NCBI RefSeq assembly: GCF_000685865.1
Contig: NZ_JMKS01000004.1
Span: 1-64,000 of the forward strand
Direction of reading: 5' to 3'
Origin: Exiguobacterium antarcticum DSM 14480
GTDB taxonomy: Bacteria; Bacillota; Bacilli; Exiguobacteriales; Exiguobacteriaceae
Length of the DNA stretch: 64,000 nucleotides
Positions 8,307 to 17,338 of the stretch are shown here, piece after piece. Under the pieces are notes generated by a model. It was not told the DNA's origin. It was given only the letters and a program-made list of their open reading frames with translations, and ran no database searches. Within the stretch, counting starts at the first letter, position 1, and each line of letters starts with the position of its first letter. Position numbers and translations under genes: made by a program.

Positions 8307-8993
8307 TTACACATAACGTGCAAAATGACGTTCAAGTACTTCTTGGACAGTGGCGATGATGGCGCAAATCCCCCAATAGATAAAGGCGATCACGAAATAA
8401 ACCGTCATATAATCAAACTCACGACCGCCAACGATTTTAGCCCGCTGAAAAATCTCAGGAACGGTAATCATCGCAGCAAGCGAAGAGGCTTTGACTAAAT
8501 CAAGAAGGACATTCGATAACGGAGGAATCGCTAAACGAACGGCCTGAGGCAAGATGATGCCTGCAAGAATCCTGTAGCGTGACAGACCTAACGATTCAGC
8601 GGCTTCCTGTTGTCCCCGGTCAATCGACAAGATGGACGAGCGGATGATTTCGGCCATATAAGCGGCACTGTTCAAACTAAATCCAGCAATCGCAGCAGTG
8701 ATTGCATCTAACTGGATATTGATGACGGGCAAACCAAAATAAAGCATAAAGAGTATGACCAAAATGGGCACGCCTCGCATAAAAGAAATGTAGAGAGTCG
8801 CCGTTATGCGCAAGAGACGCGATCGAGAGAGGCGTGCTAACGCCAGCAACAATCCAAGACCCAGTCCAATCAGCATGCTCAGAAGTGAGATCCAGAGCGT
8901 ATGCCCTAATCCGCCTAAAATATAAGGGAATGCCTCGATTGCAAGATCAGGGTTGAAAACGGATTGCCAATCAATATCGGGCAAGGCGTTCAT
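8307..8993 (-). CDS. Polar amino-acid ABC transporter permease (HisM/TcyB-like)
   Basis: This 228-residue permease of the His/Glu/Gln/Arg/cystine class has four to five membrane helices. The cytoplasmic EAA loop lies near residue 140 (EAAESLGLSRYRILAG, then ILPQAVRLAIPP). It overlaps the upstream substrate-binding gene by 4 bp (8990-8993), so the two are translationally coupled. No ATPase gene follows, so it must borrow one encoded elsewhere. Sequence feel is closest to cystine or glutamate systems, but the substrate cannot be read from the sequence. Confidence 0.88.
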   Translation of the reverse strand: MNALPDIDWQSVFNPDLAIEAFPYILGGLGHTLWISLLSMLIGLGLGLLLALARLSRSRLLRITATLYISFMRGVPILVILFMLYFGLPVINIQLDAITAAIAGFSLNSAAYMAEIIRSSILSIDRGQQEAAESLGLSRYRILAGIILPQAVRLAIPPLSNVLLDLVKASSLAAMITVPEIFQRAKIVGGREFDYMTVYFVIAFIYWGICAIIATVQEVLERHFARYV

Positions 8994-9832
8994 TTCACGT
9001 CGACGAGCGTCGACTTGATATCAGGCATTTTCGAGACGTCTTTATTGGCATAAAACGTTTTCGACAGTTTGGCAAGTGTCCCATCCTTTTTCATCTCGTC
9101 AATCTGTGCGTTGATGTTCGATTGTAATTCTTTATTGTCTAAGTCCATGATGAGACCAACTTGACTTGGATTATAGGCGATGTCAGGGTGAATCGTAATA
9201 TCAAAGTCTTTAAAGAAGTCGATGGCCAGGCTTTGCAGATAATAATCGTTTAAGATGACATCCGTCCGACCGTTCGAGACGTCCCGTAAATATTGATCGT
9301 TCGTTGCGTTATCATATGTGACTTCTTTTGCCCCGTATTGTTTAGCGACCTGCATATAAGTGGTCGTCGCTTCACCAGCCGCTTTTTTTCCTTTTAAATC
9401 TTCAAGTGACTTAATGCCTGACAAATCACTTTTACGAACGATTGCCGTTCCGTACGTATATTTATACGGTTTAGAGAAAGCGAACTTTCCTTTTCGTTCT
9501 TCCGTGATCGTAATATCGTTTGCTGCCAGGTCGACTTGCCCTGTATTGACGCTCGTCAACATCCCGTCAAATGACATTTCCTTGAATTTCACTTTTAAAT
9601 CAAGTCGTTTCGCGACTTCCTTGACGACCTCGACGTCAAATCCTGTCAGATTGTTATTTTTTTCTTCATGAAAAGAGGTCGGATAAAGCGTTCCGGCCGT
9701 TGCGACCGTTAACGTCCCGTCTTTCTGAATTTTATCGTATGCGGTCATTTGTTTTTCTTCCTGACCACATGCACTAAGGGACAGGGTAGTTCCTGCAATC
9801 AAGAGCCCTATCCACTTTACAGAGTTTTTCAT
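8990..9832 (-). CDS. Amino-acid ABC transporter substrate-binding lipoprotein
   Basis: This 280-residue protein starts with a lipoprotein signal peptide (about 22 residues) with lipobox LSAC, so the mature protein is anchored by its N-terminal cysteine on the outer face of the membrane. It then has the SBP_bac_3 fold: TGFDVEVVKEVAKRL, DLAANDITIT and SLEDLKGKK are typical. It is the first gene of a two-gene operon with the permease and is divergent from gltA. The ligand is probably cystine, glutamate or a related polar amino acid (family inference only). The start ATG at 9832 has AAAAGGAG upstream. Confidence 0.88.
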   Translation of the reverse strand: MKNSVKWIGLLIAGTTLSLSACGQEEKQMTAYDKIQKDGTLTVATAGTLYPTSFHEEKNNNLTGFDVEVVKEVAKRLDLKVKFKEMSFDGMLTSVNTGQVDLAANDITITEERKGKFAFSKPYKYTYGTAIVRKSDLSGIKSLEDLKGKKAAGEATTTYMQVAKQYGAKEVTYDNATNDQYLRDVSNGRTDVILNDYYLQSLAIDFFKDFDITIHPDIAYNPSQVGLIMDLDNKELQSNINAQIDEMKKDGTLAKLSKTFYANKDVSKMPDIKSTLVDVK

Positions 9833-9975
9833 CGTATTGAATTCTCCTTTTCCTACGTACCTGGGTAATTTTCTTACTCTTTAAAAATACCATGGAAGAA
9901 TCAGTTCGCGCAAAAATAAATACGGTTTCAAAAAGGTTTTCATTAAAAAAGAATTCAGAAAAATTATTCATCCAT

Positions 9976-9991
9976 ATGTAAGCGTTATCAT
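9976..9991 (+). promoter_or_regulatory. Perfect catabolite-responsive element (cre) match between the transporter and gltA
   Basis: ATGTAAGCGTTATCAT matches the CcpA consensus WTGNAARCGNWWWCAW at all positions. It lies 137 bp before the gltA start and 143 bp before the divergent transporter gene, so it could serve either. The 296-bp intergenic region also holds an AT-rich palindrome at 10076-10096 (GTATAT...ATATAC) just ahead of gltA; its role is unknown. Confidence 0.7.
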
Positions 9992-10128
9992 GATTGATAG
10001 GACGTCCATCAACGTCTTTTCATTTCGTGGATCGAAAAATATACATGGTGGCGAATAAACATAAAAACGTGTAAAGTATATTTTAACTGAATATACAGAA
10101 AACTAGGAACGGTTAGGAGCGTGGTAAT

Positions 10129-13100
10129 ATGTCATTTCATCAAATGCCGCAACGTCAGGGACTCTATGATCCGAAACAGGAACACGATGCATGTGGAATC
10201 GGTGTTTACGCCCATCGGACTGGACAAGCGAGTCATGAAATCGTTCAAAATGCCCTGAAGATGTTGTGTCAGATGGAACACCGAGGGGGGCAAGGCAGTG
10301 ATGCCAAAACAGGAGACGGAGCAGGAATCCTGACGCAGCTTCCGGATCGATTATTCCGACAGACGTTACGCAATATCAGCTTACCCCAGAGTGGGGATTA
10401 TGGTGTGATGATGATGTTTCTTCCGCGAGAAGATCGATTGCGACAACGACTGGAGCGTGCATTGGAATCGATTATTTTATCCGAGGGGCAGCGACTGATT
10501 GAATGGAGAACGGTCCCTGTTTCGAGTACAGTCATCGGGGAAAAAGCCCGCCAAACGGAACCGGTCATTCGTCAATGTTTTATCGAGGCCAAAAAGGTCG
10601 AAGGATTGGCTTTCGAACGGACGTTATTTCTGATTCGCCGTTTATTTGAGCGAGAAGCAGATCAGTTAGGAATCGAACAATATGTGTTGAGTAGCTCGAG
10701 CGAAACGATTGTCTATAAAGGGTTGGTAACGACCGATCAACTCGGGTTGTACTTTGATGATCTTCGAGACGAACGGTATCAGTCCGGTTTTGCGATTGTT
10801 CACTCGCGCTTTAGCACAAATACGTTTCCGAGCTGGAAACGTGCCCATCCAAATCGTTATTTGATTCACAATGGAGAAATCAATACGTTACAAGGGAATA
10901 TCCGAGCCATGCGGAGCCGTGAAAATAGTTTGGCAAAAACGACGTATGGTCGCCGGGCGGAAGACGTCTTACCGATTCTCGATGAGTCAGGTAGCGATTC
11001 ATCGATGCTCGACAATGCTTTCGAGTTTTTATACTTGTCCGGTCTGACGTTAGCAGAGACGGCATTGATGCTCGTACCGGAGCCGTTTGAGCATGCAGAG
11101 GTTCGTCCGGCAAAACGGGCCTATTACGAATACCACAGTAGCATGATGGAACCGTGGGATGGTCCGTCAGCGATTGTCTTTACAAACGGAAAGCAAATCG
11201 GAGCGACGCTTGATCGAAACGGCTTACGACCGGCGCGTTACATGATGATGCGTGATGGTCATTTCATGTTATCTTCTGAGTCCGGTGTGCTACCGGTCGC
11301 GGAAAGTGACATCTTATTTAAACGACGGCTCATTCCTGGAGAATTGTTATTACTTGATTTTGCTTCCGGACAATTGATTTCAGATGAAGAAGTCAAACGG
11401 GAGCTCGCGATGCGCCATCCGTATGCGGAATGGTTGGCAGAAGAACGGATTTCGTTATCGACGACCGTTTCTTCAGAAGAAGTCGACGATGTAGGCACTT
11501 TACAGCGCTTATTTGGTTATACGCGTGAAGATATTGATCAGTATTTGATTCCACTCGTAGTGGAGAAAAAAGACCCGCTCGGAGCGATGGGAACGGACAT
11601 CCCGTTAGCGGTCTTGAGTGAACGGCCACAATCATTGTTCCGCTATTTTAAACAGTTATTTGCGCAAGTAACGAATCCACCGATTGACGCCTTGCGGGAA
11701 CAGATTGTCACCTCGACGATGACCTGGCTCGGTCAGCAGGGAGAACTGTTGACACCGAATCGTCGAAACTGCCGACGGGTCCGTCTGGCTTCACCGATTT
11801 TACGACCGACTGAAGCAGCTGCATTAAAACAAACAACACTGGTCCAAAAAACACTGTCGACCTTATTTGATGGTCAGCTAGAAGAGGCCCTTGAGAACTT
11901 ACTCGATCAGGCCGTCCATGCTGTTCAGAGCGGGTGTGAATTATTGATCCTGTCCGATCGGAATGTTCGTCCGGGAGCGGTCCCGATGCCGATTCTTCTT
12001 GTGACGAGTGCGGTCCATCATCATTTGATTCGTCAAGGGTTACGAACAAAAGTCAGTTTGATCATCGAAGGGGGCGAAGTCCGCGAAGTCCATCATTTTG
12101 CAGCCTTGATTGGTTATGGTGCCGATGCTGTTCATCCATATTTGGTGTATGCGACATTACAGGATGCGTTAGGTGAGACGATGACGGATTATGAAGTACG
12201 GTACCAAGCGGCCGTGACGGAGGGAGTCGTCAAAGTCATGTCCAAGATGGGGATTTCGACCGTCTTCAGTTACCGTGGGGCGCAAATCTTCGAAGCCATC
12301 GGAATTTCAGAACAGGTCATCGATCGATATTTCACGGGAACCGTTTCCCAGTTAGATGGTTTATCGCTTGATTTGATTGAACAAGAAGCGGTCCGTCAGC
12401 ATGAAGAAGGTATTCAGCGGACGTATCTTGAGTCGGGAAGCGTGTTCCGTTATCGGCATGACGGGGAACATCACGCCTTTAATCCGGCGACGATTCACTT
12501 ATTACAGCATGCTTGTCGAACTGGGCGATATGATTTGTTTAAACGCTATTCTGCTCAGATTCAAGAGGAACCGGCGACATTTTTACGTCATTTGATGACG
12601 TTCAAAGAGACGGCACCGATTCCGATCGATGAAGTCGAACCCGTGAGTACCATCGTCCAGCACTTCAAGACGGGAGCGATGTCGTACGGATCGTTGTCGA
12701 AAGAGGCACATGAGACATTAGCGATCGCGATGAACCGATTGGGTGGGAAAAGTAATAGTGGTGAAGGCGGGGAAGAAGAAGAACGATACGAACGAGATGC
12801 CAATGGTGATTCCCGGATGAGCCGTATCAAACAGATTGCATCTGGTCGGTTCGGAGTGACGAGCCATTACCTCGTCCATGCGGATGAATTACAAATCAAG
12901 GTGGCTCAGGGCGCGAAACCAGGTGAAGGGGGTCAATTGCCTGGTGAAAAGGTGTATCCCTGGATTGCGCGCGTCCGTGCCTCGACGCCGGGCGTCGGCT
13001 TGATTTCCCCGCCTCCACATCATGACATTTATTCGATTGAGGACTTAGCGCAGTTGATTCATGACTTAAAACGGGCGAACGATCACGCCCGGATCAGCGT

Positions 13101-14607
13101 CAAACTGGTCGCCAAAGGTGGTGTCGGGACGATTGCAGCTGGTGTTGCGAAGGGGCTCGCCGATGTCATCGTCATCAGTGGACATGATGGTGGAACAGGT
13201 GCGTCACCTAAAACGAGCATTCAACATACCGGCTTACCATGGGAACTGGGTTTAGCCGAGACCCATCAAACCCTTGCATTGAACGGACTTCGGGATCGTG
13301 TTGTCTTGGAAACAGACGGTAAACTGTTAACCGGGCGCGATGTCGTGATTGCAGCAATGTTAGGGGCGAATGAGTATGGATTTGCGACAGCCCCGTTGAT
13401 CGCCGTCGGTTGTATCATGATGCGGGCCTGTCATCTGGATACGTGTCCTGTGGGTGTCGCGACGCAAGATCCAAAATTACGTGAGAAGTTTACGGGAACG
13501 GCGGATCATGTCGTGCACTTCATGGAATTCGTAGCGGAAGAAGTACGTGAATATTTGGCTCAACTCGGTGTCCGGAGTTTGTCAGAGCTCGTGGGTCGGA
13601 CGGATTTGTTGCAAACCTCCGATCGGTTGACGACACACTGGAAAGCCGCGAGTCTCGATTTGTCCCGCCTGTTCGTCATGCCGGACTATCAAGCGGCGAA
13701 ACGACAGGATCAACAGCATCATCTGTCTGCATCGTTTGACGGACGGGAGTTGGAACCACTCGTGACGGATCAATCCTTCACGGAACGGCAGACGTATGCG
13801 TTTGATATCACCAATACGGACCGTGCCATCGGAACGAATACGGGAGCACGTTTGAGTAGAATCTACGGTGCGATGGGGCTTCCGGCTGATCGTTTGACGC
13901 TGAACCTAACCGGATCCGCGGGTCAAAGCTTAGGTGCCTACTTGCCGCGGGGAATGACGCTACAAGTCATCGGTGATGCCAATGATTATGTGGGCAAGGG
14001 GTTATCGGGAGGAATCATTTCCGTCCGTCCACAGCCTCGGTCCAGTTTTGTTTCTTCGGATCAAGTCATCATCGGAAACGTCGCCCTGTATGGAGCGACG
14101 AGCGGAGAACTCTATATCAACGGTCAAGCCGGTGAACGGTTTGCTGTTCGAAACAGCGGGGCGACAGCAGTCGTCGAAGGAATCGGAAATCATGGTCTTG
14201 AATATATGACGGGTGGCAGTGTCGTCATTCTAGGGGATGTCGGGCTGAACTTTGCGGCCGGCATGTCGGGTGGTGTTGCTTACGTTTTGCCGAAAGACCC
14301 AGGACGTTTTCGGTCGCGGGTCAATCTGGAACTTGTGACGATGGGAGCTGTCACGGATCCGGAAGAAGCGACCCGGTTGAAAACATTCATCGAACGACAT
14401 GTTGCGCGAACGAACAGCGAACAAGGTCATGCGGTCCTTGCGAACTGGGATCATGTGCTCAGCTCGTTCATCCGTGTCATACCGACGACGTATCAAGCGG
14501 TGACGACACTGATGGCAGATTACGCACAACAAGGACACAATACGGAAGAAGCGATGTTACTTGCGTTTGAGACGCATATTGGACGCGGAACAGGAGGTAA
14601 AAAATGA
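10129..14607 (+). CDS. gltA: Glutamate synthase (NADPH) large subunit
   Basis: This 1492-residue protein transfers glutamine amide nitrogen to 2-oxoglutarate, giving two glutamates. The nucleophile is Cys22 in HDACGIGVYAH, so a 21-residue propeptide must be removed. Domain order is a class II glutamine amidotransferase (about 22-430), a central domain, the FMN/3Fe-4S synthase domain with the cluster cysteines in CIMMRACHLDTCPVG (near 1100), and a C-terminal GXGXG beta-helix. The length is normal for bacterial large subunits. It overlaps the small-subunit gene by ATGA. The cre match upstream suggests carbon control; no gltC regulator gene is adjacent, unlike in B. subtilis. Confidence 0.97.
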   Translation: MSFHQMPQRQGLYDPKQEHDACGIGVYAHRTGQASHEIVQNALKMLCQMEHRGGQGSDAKTGDGAGILTQLPDRLFRQTLRNISLPQSGDYGVMMMFLPREDRLRQRLERALESIILSEGQRLIEWRTVPVSSTVIGEKARQTEPVIRQCFIEAKKVEGLAFERTLFLIRRLFEREADQLGIEQYVLSSSSETIVYKGLVTTDQLGLYFDDLRDERYQSGFAIVHSRFSTNTFPSWKRAHPNRYLIHNGEINTLQGNIRAMRSRENSLAKTTYGRRAEDVLPILDESGSDSSMLDNAFEFLYLSGLTLAETALMLVPEPFEHAEVRPAKRAYYEYHSSMMEPWDGPSAIVFTNGKQIGATLDRNGLRPARYMMMRDGHFMLSSESGVLPVAESDILFKRRLIPGELLLLDFASGQLISDEEVKRELAMRHPYAEWLAEERISLSTTVSSEEVDDVGTLQRLFGYTREDIDQYLIPLVVEKKDPLGAMGTDIPLAVLSERPQSLFRYFKQLFAQVTNPPIDALREQIVTSTMTWLGQQGELLTPNRRNCRRVRLASPILRPTEAAALKQTTLVQKTLSTLFDGQLEEALENLLDQAVHAVQSGCELLILSDRNVRPGAVPMPILLVTSAVHHHLIRQGLRTKVSLIIEGGEVREVHHFAALIGYGADAVHPYLVYATLQDALGETMTDYEVRYQAAVTEGVVKVMSKMGISTVFSYRGAQIFEAIGISEQVIDRYFTGTVSQLDGLSLDLIEQEAVRQHEEGIQRTYLESGSVFRYRHDGEHHAFNPATIHLLQHACRTGRYDLFKRYSAQIQEEPATFLRHLMTFKETAPIPIDEVEPVSTIVQHFKTGAMSYGSLSKEAHETLAIAMNRLGGKSNSGEGGEEEERYERDANGDSRMSRIKQIASGRFGVTSHYLVHADELQIKVAQGAKPGEGGQLPGEKVYPWIARVRASTPGVGLISPPPHHDIYSIEDLAQLIHDLKRANDHARISVKLVAKGGVGTIAAGVAKGLADVIVISGHDGGTGASPKTSIQHTGLPWELGLAETHQTLALNGLRDRVVLETDGKLLTGRDVVIAAMLGANEYGFATAPLIAVGCIMMRACHLDTCPVGVATQDPKLREKFTGTADHVVHFMEFVAEEVREYLAQLGVRSLSELVGRTDLLQTSDRLTTHWKAASLDLSRLFVMPDYQAAKRQDQQHHLSASFDGRELEPLVTDQSFTERQTYAFDITNTDRAIGTNTGARLSRIYGAMGLPADRLTLNLTGSAGQSLGAYLPRGMTLQVIGDANDYVGKGLSGGIISVRPQPRSSFVSSDQVIIGNVALYGATSGELYINGQAGERFAVRNSGATAVVEGIGNHGLEYMTGGSVVILGDVGLNFAAGMSGGVAYVLPKDPGRFRSRVNLELVTMGAVTDPEEATRLKTFIERHVARTNSEQGHAVLANWDHVLSSFIRVIPTTYQAVTTLMADYAQQGHNTEEAMLLAFETHIGRGTGGKK

Positions 14608-16070
14608 ATAGACGGGATCAATTCATGTCAGTTCCTCGCCAGTCCGGCCAGGAACGGGATAGTAGTGAACGAATCGGGGATTTTAACGAATATAAAGAAC
14701 GCTTCACAGAAGCGGAAGCGTCAGAACAAGCAAGTCGTTGTATGGATTGCGGGACACCTTTTTGCCATGTCGGGGAAACGTACGGTCAAGTGAAAATCGG
14801 TTGCCCCGTCTACAATCTGATTCCAGAGTGGAACCTCCTCGTGGAACAAGGAAACTTCAAAGAGGCACTGGGGCGGCTTCAACAAACCAATAACTTTCCT
14901 GAGTTCACGGGTCGGGTGTGTCCTGCCCCGTGTGAAGGGTCGTGTACGTTATCGATTAATGAACCGGCCGTTACGATTAAGCAGATCGAACGGACGATCA
15001 TCGATATCGGATTTGAAAAAGGATGGGTCCAACCACGTATCCCGGCAATCAGAAGTCAACACCGGATTGCCATCGTTGGTTCTGGACCAGCTGGTTTAGC
15101 CGCAGCCGATCAATTGAACCAGGCAGGTCATCAGGTCACTGTTTTCGAACGGGAGGATCAGATTGGCGGATTGCTGACGTACGGGATTCCGGCGATGAAG
15201 TTGTCGAAAGAGATCGTCGCCCGACGTGTCCGTTTACTGGAGACAGAAGGAATCCGCTTTCGGACCGGCGTGACGATTGGCCTTGATCTGTCACTGGATC
15301 AATTAGAGGCAGAGTACGATGCAGTCATCCTTTGTGTCGGAGCGACCGAACCGAGAAAATTACATGATGTACCAAGTCGTGGTGTCGGATATGCAATGGA
15401 TTATTTGACGAGTGTGACGCGACATCTGTTGACAGGGCAGTCGTTAACAACACTTCACGACACAAAGGGAAAAGACGTGTTGGTCATCGGGGGTGGAGAT
15501 ACGGGAGCCGATTGTGTAGCAACGGCGCTTCGTCAAGGATGCCGGTCAGTCGTCCAGTTTGGGAAACACGAGATGCCGGGCCAAGTTCGTTCACCGGAAA
15601 ACATGTGGCCCGACACACCAAACTTATATACGCTTGATTATGGATACGAGGAAGCACTGGTTCAGTTCGGCCGTGATCCCCGTGAATATTTGATTGCGAT
15701 TGACCGGTATACGACGGGTGATGCCGGGCAATTAACGGGTGTCTGGACGATTCATAACGAAAAAATCCGTCACCCAGATGGTCGGATCGAATTCCGAGCC
15801 ATTTCAGGGACCGAAAAATACTTCCCGGTTGATACGATGTTGATTGCGATCGGCTTTAGTGGTGTCGAACAAGATGTCTTGGGCCACTTAGCGGTTGATA
15901 GCGAAAATGGAAAGATTAAAGCAGCAGCCTATGCAACAAACCGTCCCGGTGTATTCGCGGCAGGGGATGCTCGACGTGGACAATCCTTAATCGTCTGGGC
16001 GATCCGTGAAGGACGGGAAGTTGCTGAAGTGGTCGAGCACCATCTGCTGACACTAAAAAAAACAGGATGA
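14604..16070 (+). CDS. gltB: Glutamate synthase (NADPH) small subunit
   Basis: This 488-residue protein supplies electrons from NADPH to the large subunit. The N-terminal cysteine motifs for two 4Fe-4S clusters are present (CMDCGTPFC, CPVYN, CPAPCEGSC). The FAD Rossmann motif VGSGPAGLAAADQL follows near residue 155, and the NADPH motif VIGGGDTGADC near 295. The C-terminal FAD motif AAGDARRGQSLIVWAI is intact. It is translationally coupled to gltA by a 4-bp overlap, with a GGAGG site inside the end of gltA. A terminator follows at 16080. Confidence 0.97.
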   Translation: MNRRDQFMSVPRQSGQERDSSERIGDFNEYKERFTEAEASEQASRCMDCGTPFCHVGETYGQVKIGCPVYNLIPEWNLLVEQGNFKEALGRLQQTNNFPEFTGRVCPAPCEGSCTLSINEPAVTIKQIERTIIDIGFEKGWVQPRIPAIRSQHRIAIVGSGPAGLAAADQLNQAGHQVTVFEREDQIGGLLTYGIPAMKLSKEIVARRVRLLETEGIRFRTGVTIGLDLSLDQLEAEYDAVILCVGATEPRKLHDVPSRGVGYAMDYLTSVTRHLLTGQSLTTLHDTKGKDVLVIGGGDTGADCVATALRQGCRSVVQFGKHEMPGQVRSPENMWPDTPNLYTLDYGYEEALVQFGRDPREYLIAIDRYTTGDAGQLTGVWTIHNEKIRHPDGRIEFRAISGTEKYFPVDTMLIAIGFSGVEQDVLGHLAVDSENGKIKAAAYATNRPGVFAAGDARRGQSLIVWAIREGREVAEVVEHHLLTLKKTG

Positions 16071-16079
16071 AGATGATGG

Positions 16080-16121
16080 AAACGTTCGGGTCCTCTTGTT
16101 GAGGAATCGGGCGTTTTTTTA
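16080..16121 (+). terminator. Terminator of gltAB
   Basis: A stem pairs AACGTTCGGGTCCTC with GAGGAATCGGGCGTT and is followed by seven T. The T-run reads straight into TTTAT, the apparent target of the IS200/IS605-like scar that follows. Confidence 0.85.
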
Positions 16122-16122
16122 T

Positions 16123-16192
16123 CTGAAAATAGGCGAGAATACTTCCGCTTCTAAGCGTTTAGGGCAAAGTCCTAGCGTAGGGGGAGTTCAAG
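16123..16192 (+). mobile_element. Probable minimal remnant of an IS200/IS605-type element
   Basis: The segment starting AGGCGAGAATACT at 16131 matches, with 3 mismatches over 27 bp, the left end of the tnpB-bearing remnant at 59071. Both copies sit 8-9 nt after a TTTAT pentamer, which fits the left-flank target of this family. The segment ends with TTCAAG at 16187-16192, like right ends of the family that finish in TCAA. A small hairpin (TAGGGC-AAA-GTCCTA) lies inside. No coding sequence remains. The match to a second copy is direct; the left-end/right-end reading is inference. Confidence 0.5.
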
Positions 16193-16455
16193 ATGTCAAA
16201 CAAGCAAATGGGTCGATTTTCAGTAATCTAGATTTTACGAATTTGATCTAAAGTTTAGTTGATCATCATTTAGATCATAATGTTAAAAAACTATTTTCTC
16301 GACGTTGATTTCCAGTTTTATAACATAAATCAGTTGGCTTGTGTATAACAGATTTAGAATATTCGTTATCGAATATTTTTTAACTTCTTTGCGATGTACG
16401 CTATAGAAACGGAACTAATGTCTCATCCGATTCCAAGTCAAGAGAAGGTGGAATT
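16193..16455 (+). promoter_or_regulatory. AT-rich regulatory region upstream of the 265-aa orphan gene
   Basis: Two perfect inverted repeats stand out. GATCTAAA (16245-16252) pairs with TTTAGATC (16269-16276) across 16 nt, with another GATC between them. AATATTCG (16358-16365) pairs with CGAATATT (16370-16377) across 4 nt and is followed by T. Either could be an operator; the second could also be a weak terminator. I see no coding sequence here. Confidence 0.45.
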
Positions 16456-17253
16456 ATGCTGAATTATAAAGTGAACGTATATATGAGCAAAGGTACACGA
16501 CCTAAAACAGGCAGTACCAACACGACAAAACACTTAGTCTATACCAGTCAATTTTTATCGCATACACCCGTTCAACTGTTACACCAACTCATTTTTAATC
16601 GTTTGACGTTGGAACAGGAAAAAAATCAGAGTCTCATGTACACGTTAGAAGTGAACACGGTCGTTGATCAATATGTCATCGATGTTCGTCTGTATTCAGA
16701 TGAAGCGGTCTGTGCGACGATTGAACGTGGATTGATCGAATTGATTGAACGTGAAGAAGTGCGGCATATCCCGCCGCTTGAAATCGGAAAACCTGATTTC
16801 GCAGAGTTTGCTCACCTCGTCCTCCACGTCAGACCGGACGCACTCCGAATCGATCGATCAAAAATGCAAGAGATTTTTGATCGATCAGGGGTGCACGGGA
16901 AGATCATCTTACAAAAAGAACGGATTGATAGCCGTGAACCCTGTCATTCGATTCAATTGTTGATTGGCGGTTCGGAAAAAAGTTTGTATAGCTTATCCCA
17001 TTATCAATTGGATCCATTATTCCGCAAGCATGGTCTATTGATTCAGTCGCTGAATTTGTTGCCGTTCGATCTGTTTTCCATCCGTGATAAAGTGGCGATG
17101 TTATCTTCTGCCGACGCGAATCGTCTGTGGATTGATGATATTTCCACCTCGAAGAATGGACGAAGCCATCAAATTTGTTTTAAGGACGGTCAGGAATTCA
17201 TGACGGTCATCTGTGATTTACACGGAGCGATTCGTTCCTATAAATGTTCGTGA
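16456..17253 (+). CDS. Unrecognised 265-aa protein
   Basis: I do not recognise this protein. It has no signal peptide, membrane helix or cysteine motif. The composition is mixed alpha/beta, with a short basic N-terminal stretch (MSKGTRPKTGSTNTTKH) and several leucine-rich helices. The ATG at 16456 is preceded by AGAAGGTGG. It stands alone, with a 263-bp AT-rich leader containing two palindromes and the DksA-like gene 85 bp downstream. Base composition resembles its neighbours. It is probably real because it is long, has a good ribosome site and no overlapping alternative. Confidence 0.7.
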   Translation: MLNYKVNVYMSKGTRPKTGSTNTTKHLVYTSQFLSHTPVQLLHQLIFNRLTLEQEKNQSLMYTLEVNTVVDQYVIDVRLYSDEAVCATIERGLIELIEREEVRHIPPLEIGKPDFAEFAHLVLHVRPDALRIDRSKMQEIFDRSGVHGKIILQKERIDSREPCHSIQLLIGGSEKSLYSLSHYQLDPLFRKHGLLIQSLNLLPFDLFSIRDKVAMLSSADANRLWIDDISTSKNGRSHQICFKDGQEFMTVICDLHGAIRSYKCS

Positions 17254-17338
17254 ACGAGTCTTTGACGTTTAACATGGTTTCATTTCGGTTAAATCCTTTA
17301 GAGAAGAAGTTGAAGCTAAAGAATTGGAGATGAACAAG

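Noticed and set aside
9833-10128. Possible SAM riboswitch or T-box ahead of the transporter genes
   Set aside because: A cystine-type transporter could have one, but no conserved riboswitch core or leader terminator was visible on the minus strand.
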